Shown piece by piece: positions 1 to 8,407 of a DNA stretch of 64,000 nt. Numbering within the stretch: position 1 is the stretch's first letter; every line of letters begins with the position of its first letter. The notes beneath the pieces were generated by a model. The model searched no databases, was not told the DNA's origin, and saw only the letters and a program-made list of their open reading frames with translations. Origin of the DNA: Acuticoccus sp. MNP-M23. Its GTDB lineage: Bacteria; Pseudomonadota; Alphaproteobacteria; Rhizobiales; Amorphaceae. The DNA lies in contig NZ_CP133480.1 of the NCBI RefSeq assembly GCF_031195445.1, positions 2,410,501 to 2,474,500 on the forward strand, read 5' to 3'. The translations under genes and the position numbers were made by a program.

Positions 1-2
1 AG

Positions 3-644
3 GCGCTCGACCCTGTGATGCAGACCCTGTTCGACCCGCAGAACCTTGCCGACGGTCTGTCGGAGACCGTGTCAGCCGCTGGCAAGACGCAGATCCACAT
101 GGCGGAAACGGAAAAATACCCGCACGTCACCTACTTCCTCAATGGCGGCATCGAGGCGCCGTTCGACGGCGAAGACCGCGTGATGGTGCCTTCGCCGAAG
201 GTCGCCACCTACGACCTTCAACCCGAAATGTCGGCGCCGGAGCTGACCGAAAAGCTGCTCGCCGCCATCGAGGGCGGCACCTACGATCTGGTGGTCGTCA
301 ACTTTGCCAACCCGGACATGGTGGGCCACACCGGCAGCCTTCCCGCGGCCATAAAGGCGGTGGAGACGGTGGACGGTGCGCTGGGCAAGGTGATGGCCGC
401 CATCGAAGGGCAGGGCGGCGCGCTGATCGTCACCGCCGACCATGGCAACTGCGAAACGATGATCGACCCGGAAACCGGCGGGCCCCACACCGCGCACACG
501 CTCAACCCCGTGCCGGTGGTGGTGATGGCAGATGGCGTCACATCCATCCACGATGGCACTCTGGCCGACCTCTCGCCGACGCTGCTGGCGCTGATGGGCG
601 TTGCGCAACCGGACGCGATGACCGGCCGCTCGCTGATTGATTGA
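3..644 (+). CDS. gpmI: 2,3-bisphosphoglycerate-independent phosphoglycerate mutase, C-terminal part (5' truncated by window)
   Basis: Cytosolic glycolytic/gluconeogenic enzyme interconverting 3- and 2-phosphoglycerate. Only the last 213 residues are in the window; the frame is open from base 3, so the start lies outside. Metal-site motifs of the alkaline-phosphatase-like domain are visible: NFANPDMVGHTG at about residue 101 of the fragment and TADHGNCE at about residue 145, with a later HTAHTLNPVP stretch typical of the GpmI family. The family is usually about 510 residues, so roughly the N-terminal 300 are missing. It converges with the SLC13-type transporter; the 41 bases between them hold no clear terminator. 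Confidence 0.95.
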   Translation, partial: ALDPVMQTLFDPQNLADGLSETVSAAGKTQIHMAETEKYPHVTYFLNGGIEAPFDGEDRVMVPSPKVATYDLQPEMSAPELTEKLLAAIEGGTYDLVVVNFANPDMVGHTGSLPAAIKAVETVDGALGKVMAAIEGQGGALIVTADHGNCETMIDPETGGPHTAHTLNPVPVVVMADGVTSIHDGTLADLSPTLLALMGVAQPDAMTGRSLID

Positions 645-685
645 GGCGGCCGAACCCCAGGCCCAGCCCTGATTGGGTCCGGAGC

Positions 686-2407
686 CTAGAGCCAGAGCCA
701 GTAGATGACGGTGCTGCTGGCAAGGCCCACGGTGATGTTCATGGGAATGCCGATCTTCAGGAAATCGGCGAAGCGGTAGTCGCCGGCGCCGTATACCAGC
801 GTGTTGGTCTGGTAGCCCACCGGGGTCGCGAAGCTGGCCGAGGCCGCGGCCATCACCGCAACCACGGCGGCGCGGGGGTCGATGCCGGCCTCCAGCGCCA
901 GTGCCACCGCAATGGGTGTCACGATCACCGCCACGGCGTTGTTGGTGACAAGCTCCGTCATCACCGACGTGAGCGCGTAGAGTGCGATGATGAACAGGAA
1001 CGGGGGCGCACTGGCAAACCACGGACCGACGGCTGACAGGATGATGTCGATCGCGCCCGATTGCTGAAGTCCGAGCCCGATCACCAGCATCCCGAAAATC
1101 AGCACCAGCAGGCTGCCGTCGATGGCGCTCCATGCCTCCTCGGCGTCAATGCAGCGCAGAAGCAGAAGCGCGGCCACCGCAATGAGGGCCAGCGCGCCGA
1201 TGGGGGCCACCCCCAGCGCCGCCAGCACCACAACCGCGGCAGCGGCGCCGATGGCGACCGGCGCGCGGCCGCGGCGGAAGGGCCGCGTTTCGGTGCGGGT
1301 GAGGCTGACGAAGGTGTGGCTGCGGCTGAGCCGTGCGACGGCATCGGGTTCGGCGCGCACCATCAACCGGTCGGCCGGGCGCAGCATCACGTCGTTCAGG
1401 CTGCGGCCGGGGAGGTGCCGGTCGCGGTTGACGCCAAGGATGGCGATGTCGCGCCCATGAAGCAGCGGCAGGCTGGCAAGCCGTTCGCGCAGACCCCGGC
1501 GGCCTGGTGCCAGAAAGGCCTCCACCACCACGGCATCTTCGGAAAAGCCGCCCCGGTCCTTGCCCACGTGGATACCTTCCACGGCGGAAAGGCTCAGGAT
1601 CTCTTCGCGGGTGGCGGCAATCACGAACCGGTCGCCGGCCTCCAGCGTATACTCCTCAAAATCGTGGCGGATCTGCTCGCCGCCGCGCACCAGCGCCTGC
1701 AGCGCGATTCCCTCCGGCTTGAAGAGGCCTTGCGCTGCAACCGTGTCGCCAAGGCCGGCATAGTCCGCGGTGAGGGTGATTTCGCTGAGGAAGGCGCTGC
1801 GGTCGTCGGCATCCAGATCGCCCGAGGCGTTGCCCCGTGCCGGCAGCACGAAGCGCGCCAGAAGCGCCATGGTGGCAAGCCCGGCCATGCTGGCGGCAAT
1901 GCCGATGGGCGTGATCTCGAAAATGGAAAACGGCGCCAGCCCCTGTTCAACCGCAACGCCTGCCACCACGAGGTTGGTGGAGGTGCCGATGAGCGTGCAG
2001 GTGCCGCCCAGCACCGCAGCGTAGGAGAGGGGAATCAGCAACCGCGTCGGTGCGATTTTGGCGGTGGCGGCCAGCCGCAGCATCACCGGGATCAGCACCA
2101 GCACCACAGGCATGTTGTTGACGAACGCGGACGCCACCAGCGTTCCGCCCAAAATGAGCGCGATGGCGACGCCCGGCCGGGATTCAGCGCGCTTGGTGAC
2201 AAAGCCGGCCACCCACTCCAGCGTGCCGGTGCGCACCAGAGCGCCGGAAATGACGAACATGGCCGCAATGGTAAGAAGGGCCGGGGAGGCCAGCACCCCG
2301 GCCACGTCATCGATGGAAAGCACCCCCAGCGCCACAAAAGAAGCCGCCCCCGCCACGGCAACGCCGCTTGGCGGCATCACTTCCAGGGCGAAGGCGGCAA
2401 AGGTCAC
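686..2407 (-). CDS. SLC13/DASS-family anion:sodium symporter with TrkA-C domains
   Basis: Predicted inner-membrane transporter of the SLC13 (divalent anion:Na+ symporter) family, 573 residues, probably for sulfate or dicarboxylates. Two signature helical hairpins are visible: SAFVNNMP (about residues 93-100) with TSTNL (about 142-146) in the N-terminal half, and VTNNAVAVIVTP in the C-terminal half. Between the membrane halves, about residues 215-385, lie two soluble RCK_C/TrkA-C-like segments, a layout seen in bacterial SLC13 proteins. The listed start is GTG at 2407. The upstream in-frame sequence still reads as a hydrophobic helix (LPFVGLLILAV) back to a stop at about 2460 but contains no ATG, GTG or TTG, so a rarer start such as CTG is possible. 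The substrate cannot be told from sequence. Confidence 0.85.
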   Translation of the reverse strand: MTFAAFALEVMPPSGVAVAGAASFVALGVLSIDDVAGVLASPALLTIAAMFVISGALVRTGTLEWVAGFVTKRAESRPGVAIALILGGTLVASAFVNNMPVVLVLIPVMLRLAATAKIAPTRLLIPLSYAAVLGGTCTLIGTSTNLVVAGVAVEQGLAPFSIFEITPIGIAASMAGLATMALLARFVLPARGNASGDLDADDRSAFLSEITLTADYAGLGDTVAAQGLFKPEGIALQALVRGGEQIRHDFEEYTLEAGDRFVIAATREEILSLSAVEGIHVGKDRGGFSEDAVVVEAFLAPGRRGLRERLASLPLLHGRDIAILGVNRDRHLPGRSLNDVMLRPADRLMVRAEPDAVARLSRSHTFVSLTRTETRPFRRGRAPVAIGAAAAVVVLAALGVAPIGALALIAVAALLLLRCIDAEEAWSAIDGSLLVLIFGMLVIGLGLQQSGAIDIILSAVGPWFASAPPFLFIIALYALTSVMTELVTNNAVAVIVTPIAVALALEAGIDPRAAVVAVMAAASASFATPVGYQTNTLVYGAGDYRFADFLKIGIPMNITVGLASSTVIYWLWL

Positions 2408-2510
2408 GGCCAGGATCAGAAGGCCGACGAAAGGCAGGATGGCGTCGATGGGGCTGTTCCGTCACTCGTTTGCGAAACTAGACGCCCCATCGGCACCGCT
2501 TGGCAAGAGG

Positions 2511-3737
2511 TCAGCTGCCGTCCTTCGTCAGACGGACGATGGTGCTCTTGTTCGCCCCACGCTCCTCGGTGACGGCATAGACCGCACCATCCGGCCCCAC
2601 CTTCACGTCGCGGATCCGCTGGTTGAGGGGGACACGGTCCTCGGTGACGACGCGCCCGTCATCGCCGACCTTGAGGATCACGAGACCCTTGGTGACGAGA
2701 CCGCCCACAAGGTAGGCCCCCTGCCATTCGGGGATCGCATCGGCGGTATATTCGGCCATGCCGGCGGGGCCGATCACCGGGTCCCAATAATAGACGGGCT
2801 GTTCCATGCCCTCCATGGCGGTGATGCCCTTGCCCACCGGCGCGCCGTTATACTGGATGCCGTAGGTGATCACAGGCCAGCCATAATTGATGCCGGGCTG
2901 CGGCTTGTTCAGCTCGTCGCCGCCGCGCGGGCCGTGCTCGACCGTCCACAGTTCGCCGGCTGAATTGACGATGGCGGACTGAAGGTTGCGGTGCCCGTAG
3001 GACCAGATTTCCGGCTGGATGGACGCGTGCTCGGCGAACGGGTTGTCCTGCGGCACCGACCCGTCCGGATTGACGCGGAAGACCTTGCCGAGGCCGGACG
3101 TCAGGTCCTGCGCCTGATCGCGGATCGGCGTATCGGACCGCTCGCCAACGGTGATGAAGAGCTTGCCGTCCGGCGCAAACGCAAGCCGCGAGCCGAAGTG
3201 CTTGGTGCCGCTGTACGCCGGCGTCTGGCGGAAGATGACTTCCACGCCGTTCAGCGTCGCCTCGTTGCCATCGCCCATCTCCAGCGTGCCGCGCGCGACG
3301 CTCGTGGCGTTGCCTTCCGCACCGCGCGGTTCGGCAAACGAGATGTAGACCATGTTGTCGCTGGCAAAGTCGGGGCTGAGCGCCACGTCCAGCAAGCCGC
3401 CCTGACCGTCGGACATGACGCGCGGCACGCCTTCGATCTCGGGACCAGCCGACCCGTCGGTGCCGACGATGTGCATGGTGCCCTGTTTGGCGGTAATCAG
3501 CATCCGCCCGTCCGGCAGGAACTCCATGCCCCACAGCTTGGGCAGGCCTTCGGCAACGGTTTCGCTGCTGATGGCGGGCTGGATGTCGGACTGGGGGGCG
3601 CGCGTCTGGCGTTCGAAGGCCGGGGACTGGTCAGGCGCGTTGGCGGCCGACTGTTCCACCGGCTGCGTGGTCTGCGCCATGGCAAAGGCGGGGACAAGGG
3701 CCGTGGCAAGGCTGAGTGCGGCAAGGCGTGATCGCAT
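2511..3737 (-). CDS. Secreted PQQ-dependent aldose sugar dehydrogenase-like protein (Asd/YliI family)
   Basis: Predicted periplasmic six-bladed beta-propeller of the soluble glucose/aldose sugar dehydrogenase family (GSDH fold), oxidising aldoses with PQQ. 408 residues from ATG 3737, chosen because it begins a good signal peptide (MRSRLAALSLATALVPAFAMA) and has GGGAG 7 bases upstream; a longer frame to 3866 reads as non-coding. After a Q/P-rich linker (about residues 23-60) come propeller motifs: WGMEFLPDGRMLIT, GGLLDVALSPDF, GSRLAFAPDGKLFITVGE, YGHRNLQ and WTVEHGPRGGDELN, the last two typical of the active site region. It is a single gene, not coupled to the transporter operon on its right. 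PQQ synthesis genes are not in this window, so the cofactor source is unknown. Confidence 0.88.
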   Translation of the reverse strand: MRSRLAALSLATALVPAFAMAQTTQPVEQSAANAPDQSPAFERQTRAPQSDIQPAISSETVAEGLPKLWGMEFLPDGRMLITAKQGTMHIVGTDGSAGPEIEGVPRVMSDGQGGLLDVALSPDFASDNMVYISFAEPRGAEGNATSVARGTLEMGDGNEATLNGVEVIFRQTPAYSGTKHFGSRLAFAPDGKLFITVGERSDTPIRDQAQDLTSGLGKVFRVNPDGSVPQDNPFAEHASIQPEIWSYGHRNLQSAIVNSAGELWTVEHGPRGGDELNKPQPGINYGWPVITYGIQYNGAPVGKGITAMEGMEQPVYYWDPVIGPAGMAEYTADAIPEWQGAYLVGGLVTKGLVILKVGDDGRVVTEDRVPLNQRIRDVKVGPDGAVYAVTEERGANKSTIVRLTKDGS

Positions 3738-3907
3738 GGGTGTCGCTCCCGTTCTGGGTTTTGCGCCGGGGGTCGGCGCTTTGATGTCCCATGTGATGCG
3801 ATCCCCAGCGCCTGCCAGCCTTGACCTCCGGCGCGGGCGCCATAGGACAGCGGTCTCAACCGCCATGTGAGATGTTGTGCCGCAGATCCGGCGGGCTGCC
3901 GGACCGT

Positions 3908-5002
3908 TCAGGCGGTCCTTGCGGTGACGGAAAGGTCCTCGCCATCAAAGACGTGAACGTCTGCGGCATCGTATCCAAGCGCAATGGCATCGCCGCGCGC
4001 CACCTTCGCCTGCCCGGGCAGAACCGCCAGAAGCAGTGCGCCGGACGGCGTTCGGGCGTGAACCACGGTTTCGGTGCCCAGTGCCTCCACCAGTGTCACC
4101 GTCGCGTGGACGGCGCGCGCGTCGGCCGCATCCACGAGCCGCATGTGCTGGGGGCGGATCCCCACCGTCACCGCCTCACCTTCACGCAGCGCCCGGCGCA
4201 GCGGCACGTCGACATGGGCATCGCCGACGAAGGAGAGGCGCGCGCCGGCTTCGCCATTGCCTTCGATGCGGCCGGGGAGGAGGTTCATGGTCGGCGCGCC
4301 GATGAAGCCCGCGACAAAGCGGTTCACCGGGGCATTGAAAAGATCCAGCGGTGTGGCGACCTGCTCGATCCGGCCCGCGCGCAGAACGACGATGCGCGAG
4401 GCCAGCGTCATCGCCTCGATCTGGTCATGCGTGACGTAGATCATCGTCTTGCCGAGGCGGGCGTGGAGGGCTGCAAGTTCGGCGCGCATGGAAACGCGCA
4501 GTTCCGCGTCGAGATTGGAGAGCGGTTCGTCGAGCAGGAAGGCGGTGGGCTCGCGCACGATCGCGCGGCCAATGGCGACGCGCTGGCGCTGCCCGCCCGA
4601 AAGCTGGCCGGGGCGGCGCTCCAGGAGCGGCTCGATCTCCAGGAGCCGCGCCGCTTCGGCAATGCGCTCGCGGATCTCGGCCTTGGGCAGGTGCTCGTTC
4701 TGGAGGCCGAACGCCATGTTCTGCCACACGCTCATGTGCGGGTAGAGCGCGTAGGACTGGAACACCATGGCGAGCCCCCGGTCGGCGGCGTTGACGGTGG
4801 TGACGTCCTTGCCGTCGATCAGGATTTCGCCGGCGGTCGGCCTGTCGAGCCCGGAAATCAGCCTGAGCAGCGTGGACTTGCCGCAGCCGGACGGGCCGAC
4901 GAACACGATGAGCTCGCCTTCCTCCACTTCGAGGTCGATCCCGTGCAGCACCTTAACGCTGCCAAACTCCTTGGTGATGCCGTTGAGCTGGATGCGGCCC
5001 AT
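3908..5002 (-). CDS. Carbohydrate ABC importer ATP-binding protein (UgpC/MalK type)
   Basis: Cytosolic ATPase of a MalFGK2-type importer, 364 residues from ATG 5002. This start has AGGAG 8 bases upstream and lies 10 bases after the permease stop; the longer frame to 5035 would overlap the permease without need. Walker A GPSGCGKS at about residues 36-43, signature LSGGQRQR, Walker B AFLLDEP, and the THDQ H-loop are all intact. The C-terminal 120 residues form the TOBE/MalK regulatory region. It is the last gene of the minus-strand operon that starts at the GntR regulator. Family members sometimes energise several permeases, so it need not be dedicated to this one. Confidence 0.93.
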   Translation of the reverse strand: MGRIQLNGITKEFGSVKVLHGIDLEVEEGELIVFVGPSGCGKSTLLRLISGLDRPTAGEILIDGKDVTTVNAADRGLAMVFQSYALYPHMSVWQNMAFGLQNEHLPKAEIRERIAEAARLLEIEPLLERRPGQLSGGQRQRVAIGRAIVREPTAFLLDEPLSNLDAELRVSMRAELAALHARLGKTMIYVTHDQIEAMTLASRIVVLRAGRIEQVATPLDLFNAPVNRFVAGFIGAPTMNLLPGRIEGNGEAGARLSFVGDAHVDVPLRRALREGEAVTVGIRPQHMRLVDAADARAVHATVTLVEALGTETVVHARTPSGALLLAVLPGQAKVARGDAIALGYDAADVHVFDGEDLSVTARTA

Positions 5003-5012
5003 GCGAAAACTC

Positions 5013-6068
5013 CTACTTGAGGCCGGCACCGGCAATGCCGGTGGTGATGAAGCGCTGGAGGAATACGAAGACCAGCACCACGGGGATCATCGTCACCACC
5101 GTCATCGCCAGGATGTAATGCCACTGGACGTTCAGCTCGCCCGAGAACGAGAACAGCCCCACCTGCAGGGTGTAGAGTTCCTGCCGTGAGAGGACGATGA
5201 GCGGCCACAGAAAGTCGTTCCAGCGCCAGACGACCGAAAAGATCGCGAGCACGGCCAGCGCAGGCGCCGTCAGCGGCAAAACGATCCGCCAGTAGATCTG
5301 CCACTCGCTCGCCTTGTCCATGCGCGCTGCGTCGAGAAGCTCGTCCGGAATGGTGAGCATGTACTGGCGCAGCAGGAAGACGCCGGTGGGCGTGGCGACG
5401 GTGGGGAGGATGACGCCCCACAGAGTGTTGGTGAGGCCAAGGCCCGAAATCACCGAATAGAGCGGGACGAGGATCACCGACAGCGGCACCATCAGGGTGG
5501 CAAGGATGATCCCCATCACAGCGCCGCGGCCGCGGAACTCGTACTTCGACAGGGCGAAGGCGGCCATGGAATTGGTGAGGAGGGTGATCAGCGTCGCCAT
5601 CACGGTGACGAAGACGGAGTTCCAGAGGTAGCGCACGAAGTCGAGCCGCTGGAACGGTTCGGTGTAGTTCTCCGTGGCGAACCCGACCTCGCGCGCGGGG
5701 GTGCGCTGCTTGATGTTGACGCGGATCTTCTCGTCCGGCGCGGCGGGGTCGACCATCTGCGCCATGGTGCCGACACGGCGGATCTGCGCGAGGCGGCGGG
5801 TGGTGCCGTCCTCCATGGTCACATCGTAAAGGTCGAGCGGCTTGTCGTAGCCGGGCACGGTGACGGCCTGGCTGACGTAGGGCAGGAGCGTCGGCGGGAA
5901 CTCGGCAAGCTGTGCCGGGCTCTTTAACGAGGAGCCCACCAGCCACAGCGCCGGCCCGAACATGATGATGAGCCCGCCGAACAGCCACACGGTGGTGAAC
6001 ACGTCCGTCCAGTGCCAGCGGCCGCCATGGCCGCGGCGGCGGGTGAGGAAGCGCAGCGCCGCACTCAT
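5013..6068 (-). CDS. Carbohydrate ABC importer permease, MalG type
   Basis: Inner-membrane permease, 351 residues, BPD_transp_1 domain in the C-terminal two thirds. The EAA loop that docks on the ATPase is seen as DELLDAARMDKASEWQIYWRIVLP (conserved A, D, G-like turn and LP). A first membrane helix at about residues 26-48 is followed by a long periplasmic loop (about 50-130) before the five-helix core, longer than in a minimal MalG. The ATG overlaps the stop of the upstream permease by 4 bases (6065-6068), so the two are probably translationally coupled. It works with the second permease, binding protein and ATPase of the same operon. Confidence 0.93.
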   Translation of the reverse strand: MSAALRFLTRRRGHGGRWHWTDVFTTVWLFGGLIIMFGPALWLVGSSLKSPAQLAEFPPTLLPYVSQAVTVPGYDKPLDLYDVTMEDGTTRRLAQIRRVGTMAQMVDPAAPDEKIRVNIKQRTPAREVGFATENYTEPFQRLDFVRYLWNSVFVTVMATLITLLTNSMAAFALSKYEFRGRGAVMGIILATLMVPLSVILVPLYSVISGLGLTNTLWGVILPTVATPTGVFLLRQYMLTIPDELLDAARMDKASEWQIYWRIVLPLTAPALAVLAIFSVVWRWNDFLWPLIVLSRQELYTLQVGLFSFSGELNVQWHYILAMTVVTMIPVVLVFVFLQRFITTGIAGAGLK

Positions 6069-7072
6069 CGGCCGGGCCTGTTGTTGCGGCGGGAGAGGCC
6101 GAGCTGCATCACCGTCAGCACCACCAGAACGCCGCCCATCATGATGGAGGCCGCGGCGGCAAGGCCGGGGTTGCGCAGGATCGAGGCGAAGCCGATCTCG
6201 TAGATGTACTGGGTGAGGTACATGGTGGAGGTGCCGGGTCCGCCGCCTGTCAGCACATACACCTCGTCAAACACCTGCACGGCGCGGATCAGCGCCAGCA
6301 CGATGACGACCAGAAGGTTGGGCGCCAGAAGCGGCAGCGTGATGCGCCAGAAGACGCGAGCCGGGCGCGTGCCATCTATCTCGGCCGCCTCGTACAGGTC
6401 CTTGGGGATCGCCTGGAGGCCCGCCAGAAGAATGAGGGCGTAGAAGCCGACGTGGGCCCAGATCGAGACGCCCACGGCGGCGGCGAAGGCGAAATTGCGG
6501 TCGGTCAGCCAGTTGGTCTGGTCGCCGCCCATGCCGACGACCACGAGGTTGAGAAGCCCCTCGCGCTGCAGGATCCAGCGCCAGATGAGGCCCACCACCA
6601 CGGGCGACAGAAGGACAGGAAAGAAAAACACCGCTCGCCAGAAGGAGCGTGCGCGCAGGTCGCGGTTGAGGATGAGGGCGGTCGTCATCGCGACCACGGT
6701 GAGGAGCGCGACCTGGACGACGACGAAGGTCGCCGTGTTCCAGACCGCGTTCCAGAACATGTCGTCCTTGCAGGTGGCGGTGTCGAGGTAGTTGGTGCAG
6801 TCGGCGAGGCGCTCGTAGTGCTGGGCGCCGACGAAGCTGCGGTCGGCCAGGAAGAGCGCCGTTCCGCCGGTCATCGAGTAGATGAAGTTCACGGCGAGCG
6901 GGAACAGCACGAAGATCCCGAAGATCGCCATGTTGGGCAAGAGGAAGACGGCCGCCATCCCGCCGTGGCCGGTCTTCTTCTGCCACGCGCGCAGCGGCCG
7001 GTCGATCAGCGACAGGCCCGCCGTCACCGGCGCAATCAGGATTGCGCCGGCTTTTTGTAGGGTGGTCGCCAA
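6065..7072 (-). CDS. Carbohydrate ABC importer permease, MalF/UgpA type
   Basis: Inner-membrane permease of 335 residues with a BPD_transp_1 domain; the EAA loop reads DLYEAAEIDGTRPARVFWRITLPLL. Hydrophobic helices begin at about residue 38 (VFLLPNMAIFGIFVLFPLAV). The assigned start is TTG at 7072, 4 bases after the binding-protein stop, because no ATG or GTG lies nearer; the ribosome binding site is weak, so the exact start is uncertain by a few codons. A periplasmic loop at about residues 75-100 carries two Cys (DCTNYLDTATCKDD), possibly a disulfide. It forms the heterodimeric channel with the next gene. Confidence 0.92.
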   Translation of the reverse strand: MATTLQKAGAILIAPVTAGLSLIDRPLRAWQKKTGHGGMAAVFLLPNMAIFGIFVLFPLAVNFIYSMTGGTALFLADRSFVGAQHYERLADCTNYLDTATCKDDMFWNAVWNTATFVVVQVALLTVVAMTTALILNRDLRARSFWRAVFFFPVLLSPVVVGLIWRWILQREGLLNLVVVGMGGDQTNWLTDRNFAFAAAVGVSIWAHVGFYALILLAGLQAIPKDLYEAAEIDGTRPARVFWRITLPLLAPNLLVVIVLALIRAVQVFDEVYVLTGGGPGTSTMYLTQYIYEIGFASILRNPGLAAAASIMMGGVLVVLTVMQLGLSRRNNRPGR

Positions 7073-7076
7073 CGGC

Positions 7077-8339
7077 CTACTGCTGGGCCTGCGCGACCTG
7101 ATCGGCGATGTCCTGGTCCATCCGCGCGAAGGCGTCGTCCAGGGTCAGCTCGCCGGCCATCACCTGGCTGATGCGGGTGACGAGCGCACCGTAGTAGACG
7201 TTGGCCCACTTCCATGCCGGGAGCGCGGCTGCGTTGGGGGCCACCTCGGCGGAGGCCTCAACGAACTTGCCGAGCGCTGCGGCGACGTTCTTGTCCTCGG
7301 TCTGCCACTCGAGCCCGCCGTCCGACACCACGCCGGCGTGGGCGGGCAGGAACAGGGTACGCTCGGAGAATTCCTTCACGACTTCCGGCCGGGCGAGGAA
7401 TTCCATCACCTTGGCAACGTCCTCGGGGTTCTTGGTGTACTTGATCGCGACCAGCGCGGCGCCGCCGGCAAGGCCGGAGCAGGCGTCGGTGCCGCAGGGC
7501 GAGCCGATGGCCACCCAGTCGAACATGTCGCCGATCTTGGTGGAGAGGTTGGCGATCTGCCACGAGCCCGAATAATACATCGGGATTGCGGCGTTGATGA
7601 AGTCGTCCGCCGCGGCGCGGTAGGTGGAGCCTGCGGCCGACACCCACACGTCCTTCAGCATCTTGCCGTCGTTGGTCCAGTCGACGAGCTTGGTGGCGAA
7701 CGTCTTCACGCCGTCGTCAACCGGGGCGGGCATCCCGTCCGCGCCGATGTAGTTGGCGCCGTAGGAGACGTTCGGGCCCGAAATGCGGTGGCCGGAACGG
7801 TCGATGGCGAACGCGGCTTCAAGCTCCTGGTCGGCGGCGACCTTGGCGGAGGCGTCCACCCAGTCATCCCACGTGGCGCCCTGGCCGGGCATTTCCACGC
7901 CTGCCTGCTCGAACAGCGTCTTGTTGGCGAAGCCGCCGACCAGCGTGAGCTGGGTCATGAAGCCCGGAATGATGTCGGAGCCATCGGGGCGCATCCAGTC
8001 GAGCTGGGCGCCGAAATTCTCGCGCCAGTCGTCCGGGTTTTCGAGGTAGGGGGTGAGGTCGAGCCAGTGGCCCGCCTGTTCCTTGATGTTGGTGACGCGG
8101 GCGATATCGGGCCCTTCGCCGGCCTGAAGCTGGATCGGCAGCTGCTCCTGGATCACCTTGTAGGCCACGTTGTCGAGCGTGACGTTGATGTCCGGGTTTT
8201 CTTCCATGAACCGGTTCAGAAGGTCCTGGATCACTTCGCCTTCGACGCCATCGGAATACCACATCACCCGCACATCGCCGGCAAAAGCCGTGGTGGACAG
8301 GAATGCCGTGGCAAGGGCTGCGAGAACTGTTCTCTTCAT
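7077..8339 (-). CDS. Sugar ABC importer periplasmic substrate-binding protein (family 1)
   Basis: Periplasmic solute-binding protein of the MalE/UgpB cluster, 420 residues. It has a clean signal peptide (MKRTVLAALATAFLSTTAFA, cleavage near residue 20), an N-terminal lobe beginning VRVMWYSDGVEGEVIQDLLNRF, and the ARVTNIKEQAG segment typical of the hinge region. The ATG at 8339 has a strong GGAGGAAAC ribosome binding site. It opens the transporter part of the operon after a 68-base gap, the only real gap in an otherwise overlapping gene string, which may allow its usual higher expression. Neighbouring GH88/GH105 hydrolase suggests an acidic oligosaccharide as ligand; that is inference from context only. 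Confidence 0.92.
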   Translation of the reverse strand: MKRTVLAALATAFLSTTAFAGDVRVMWYSDGVEGEVIQDLLNRFMEENPDINVTLDNVAYKVIQEQLPIQLQAGEGPDIARVTNIKEQAGHWLDLTPYLENPDDWRENFGAQLDWMRPDGSDIIPGFMTQLTLVGGFANKTLFEQAGVEMPGQGATWDDWVDASAKVAADQELEAAFAIDRSGHRISGPNVSYGANYIGADGMPAPVDDGVKTFATKLVDWTNDGKMLKDVWVSAAGSTYRAAADDFINAAIPMYYSGSWQIANLSTKIGDMFDWVAIGSPCGTDACSGLAGGAALVAIKYTKNPEDVAKVMEFLARPEVVKEFSERTLFLPAHAGVVSDGGLEWQTEDKNVAAALGKFVEASAEVAPNAAALPAWKWANVYYGALVTRISQVMAGELTLDDAFARMDQDIADQVAQAQQ

Positions 8340-8360
8340 GGTTTCGTTTCCTCCGTTATT

Positions 8361-8374
8361 GTCTGTTTTCAGAC
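8361..8374. repeat. Short perfect inverted repeat upstream of the binding-protein gene
   Basis: GTCTG-TTTT-CAGAC, a 5-bp stem with a 4-base spacer, lies 22 bases upstream of the binding-protein ATG and just before its ribosome binding site. It could be a small operator or a leader hairpin separating expression of the enzyme and transporter parts of the operon. Its small size makes chance occurrence quite possible. Confidence 0.4.
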
Positions 8375-8407
8375 TTTATAGTTCGACGTTAGCAAGAAAT
8401 CGGGTGG

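Noticed and set aside
1061-2572. 503-codon plus-strand open frame
   Set aside because: Opposite the SLC13-type transporter; His/Gln/Gly-rich shadow.
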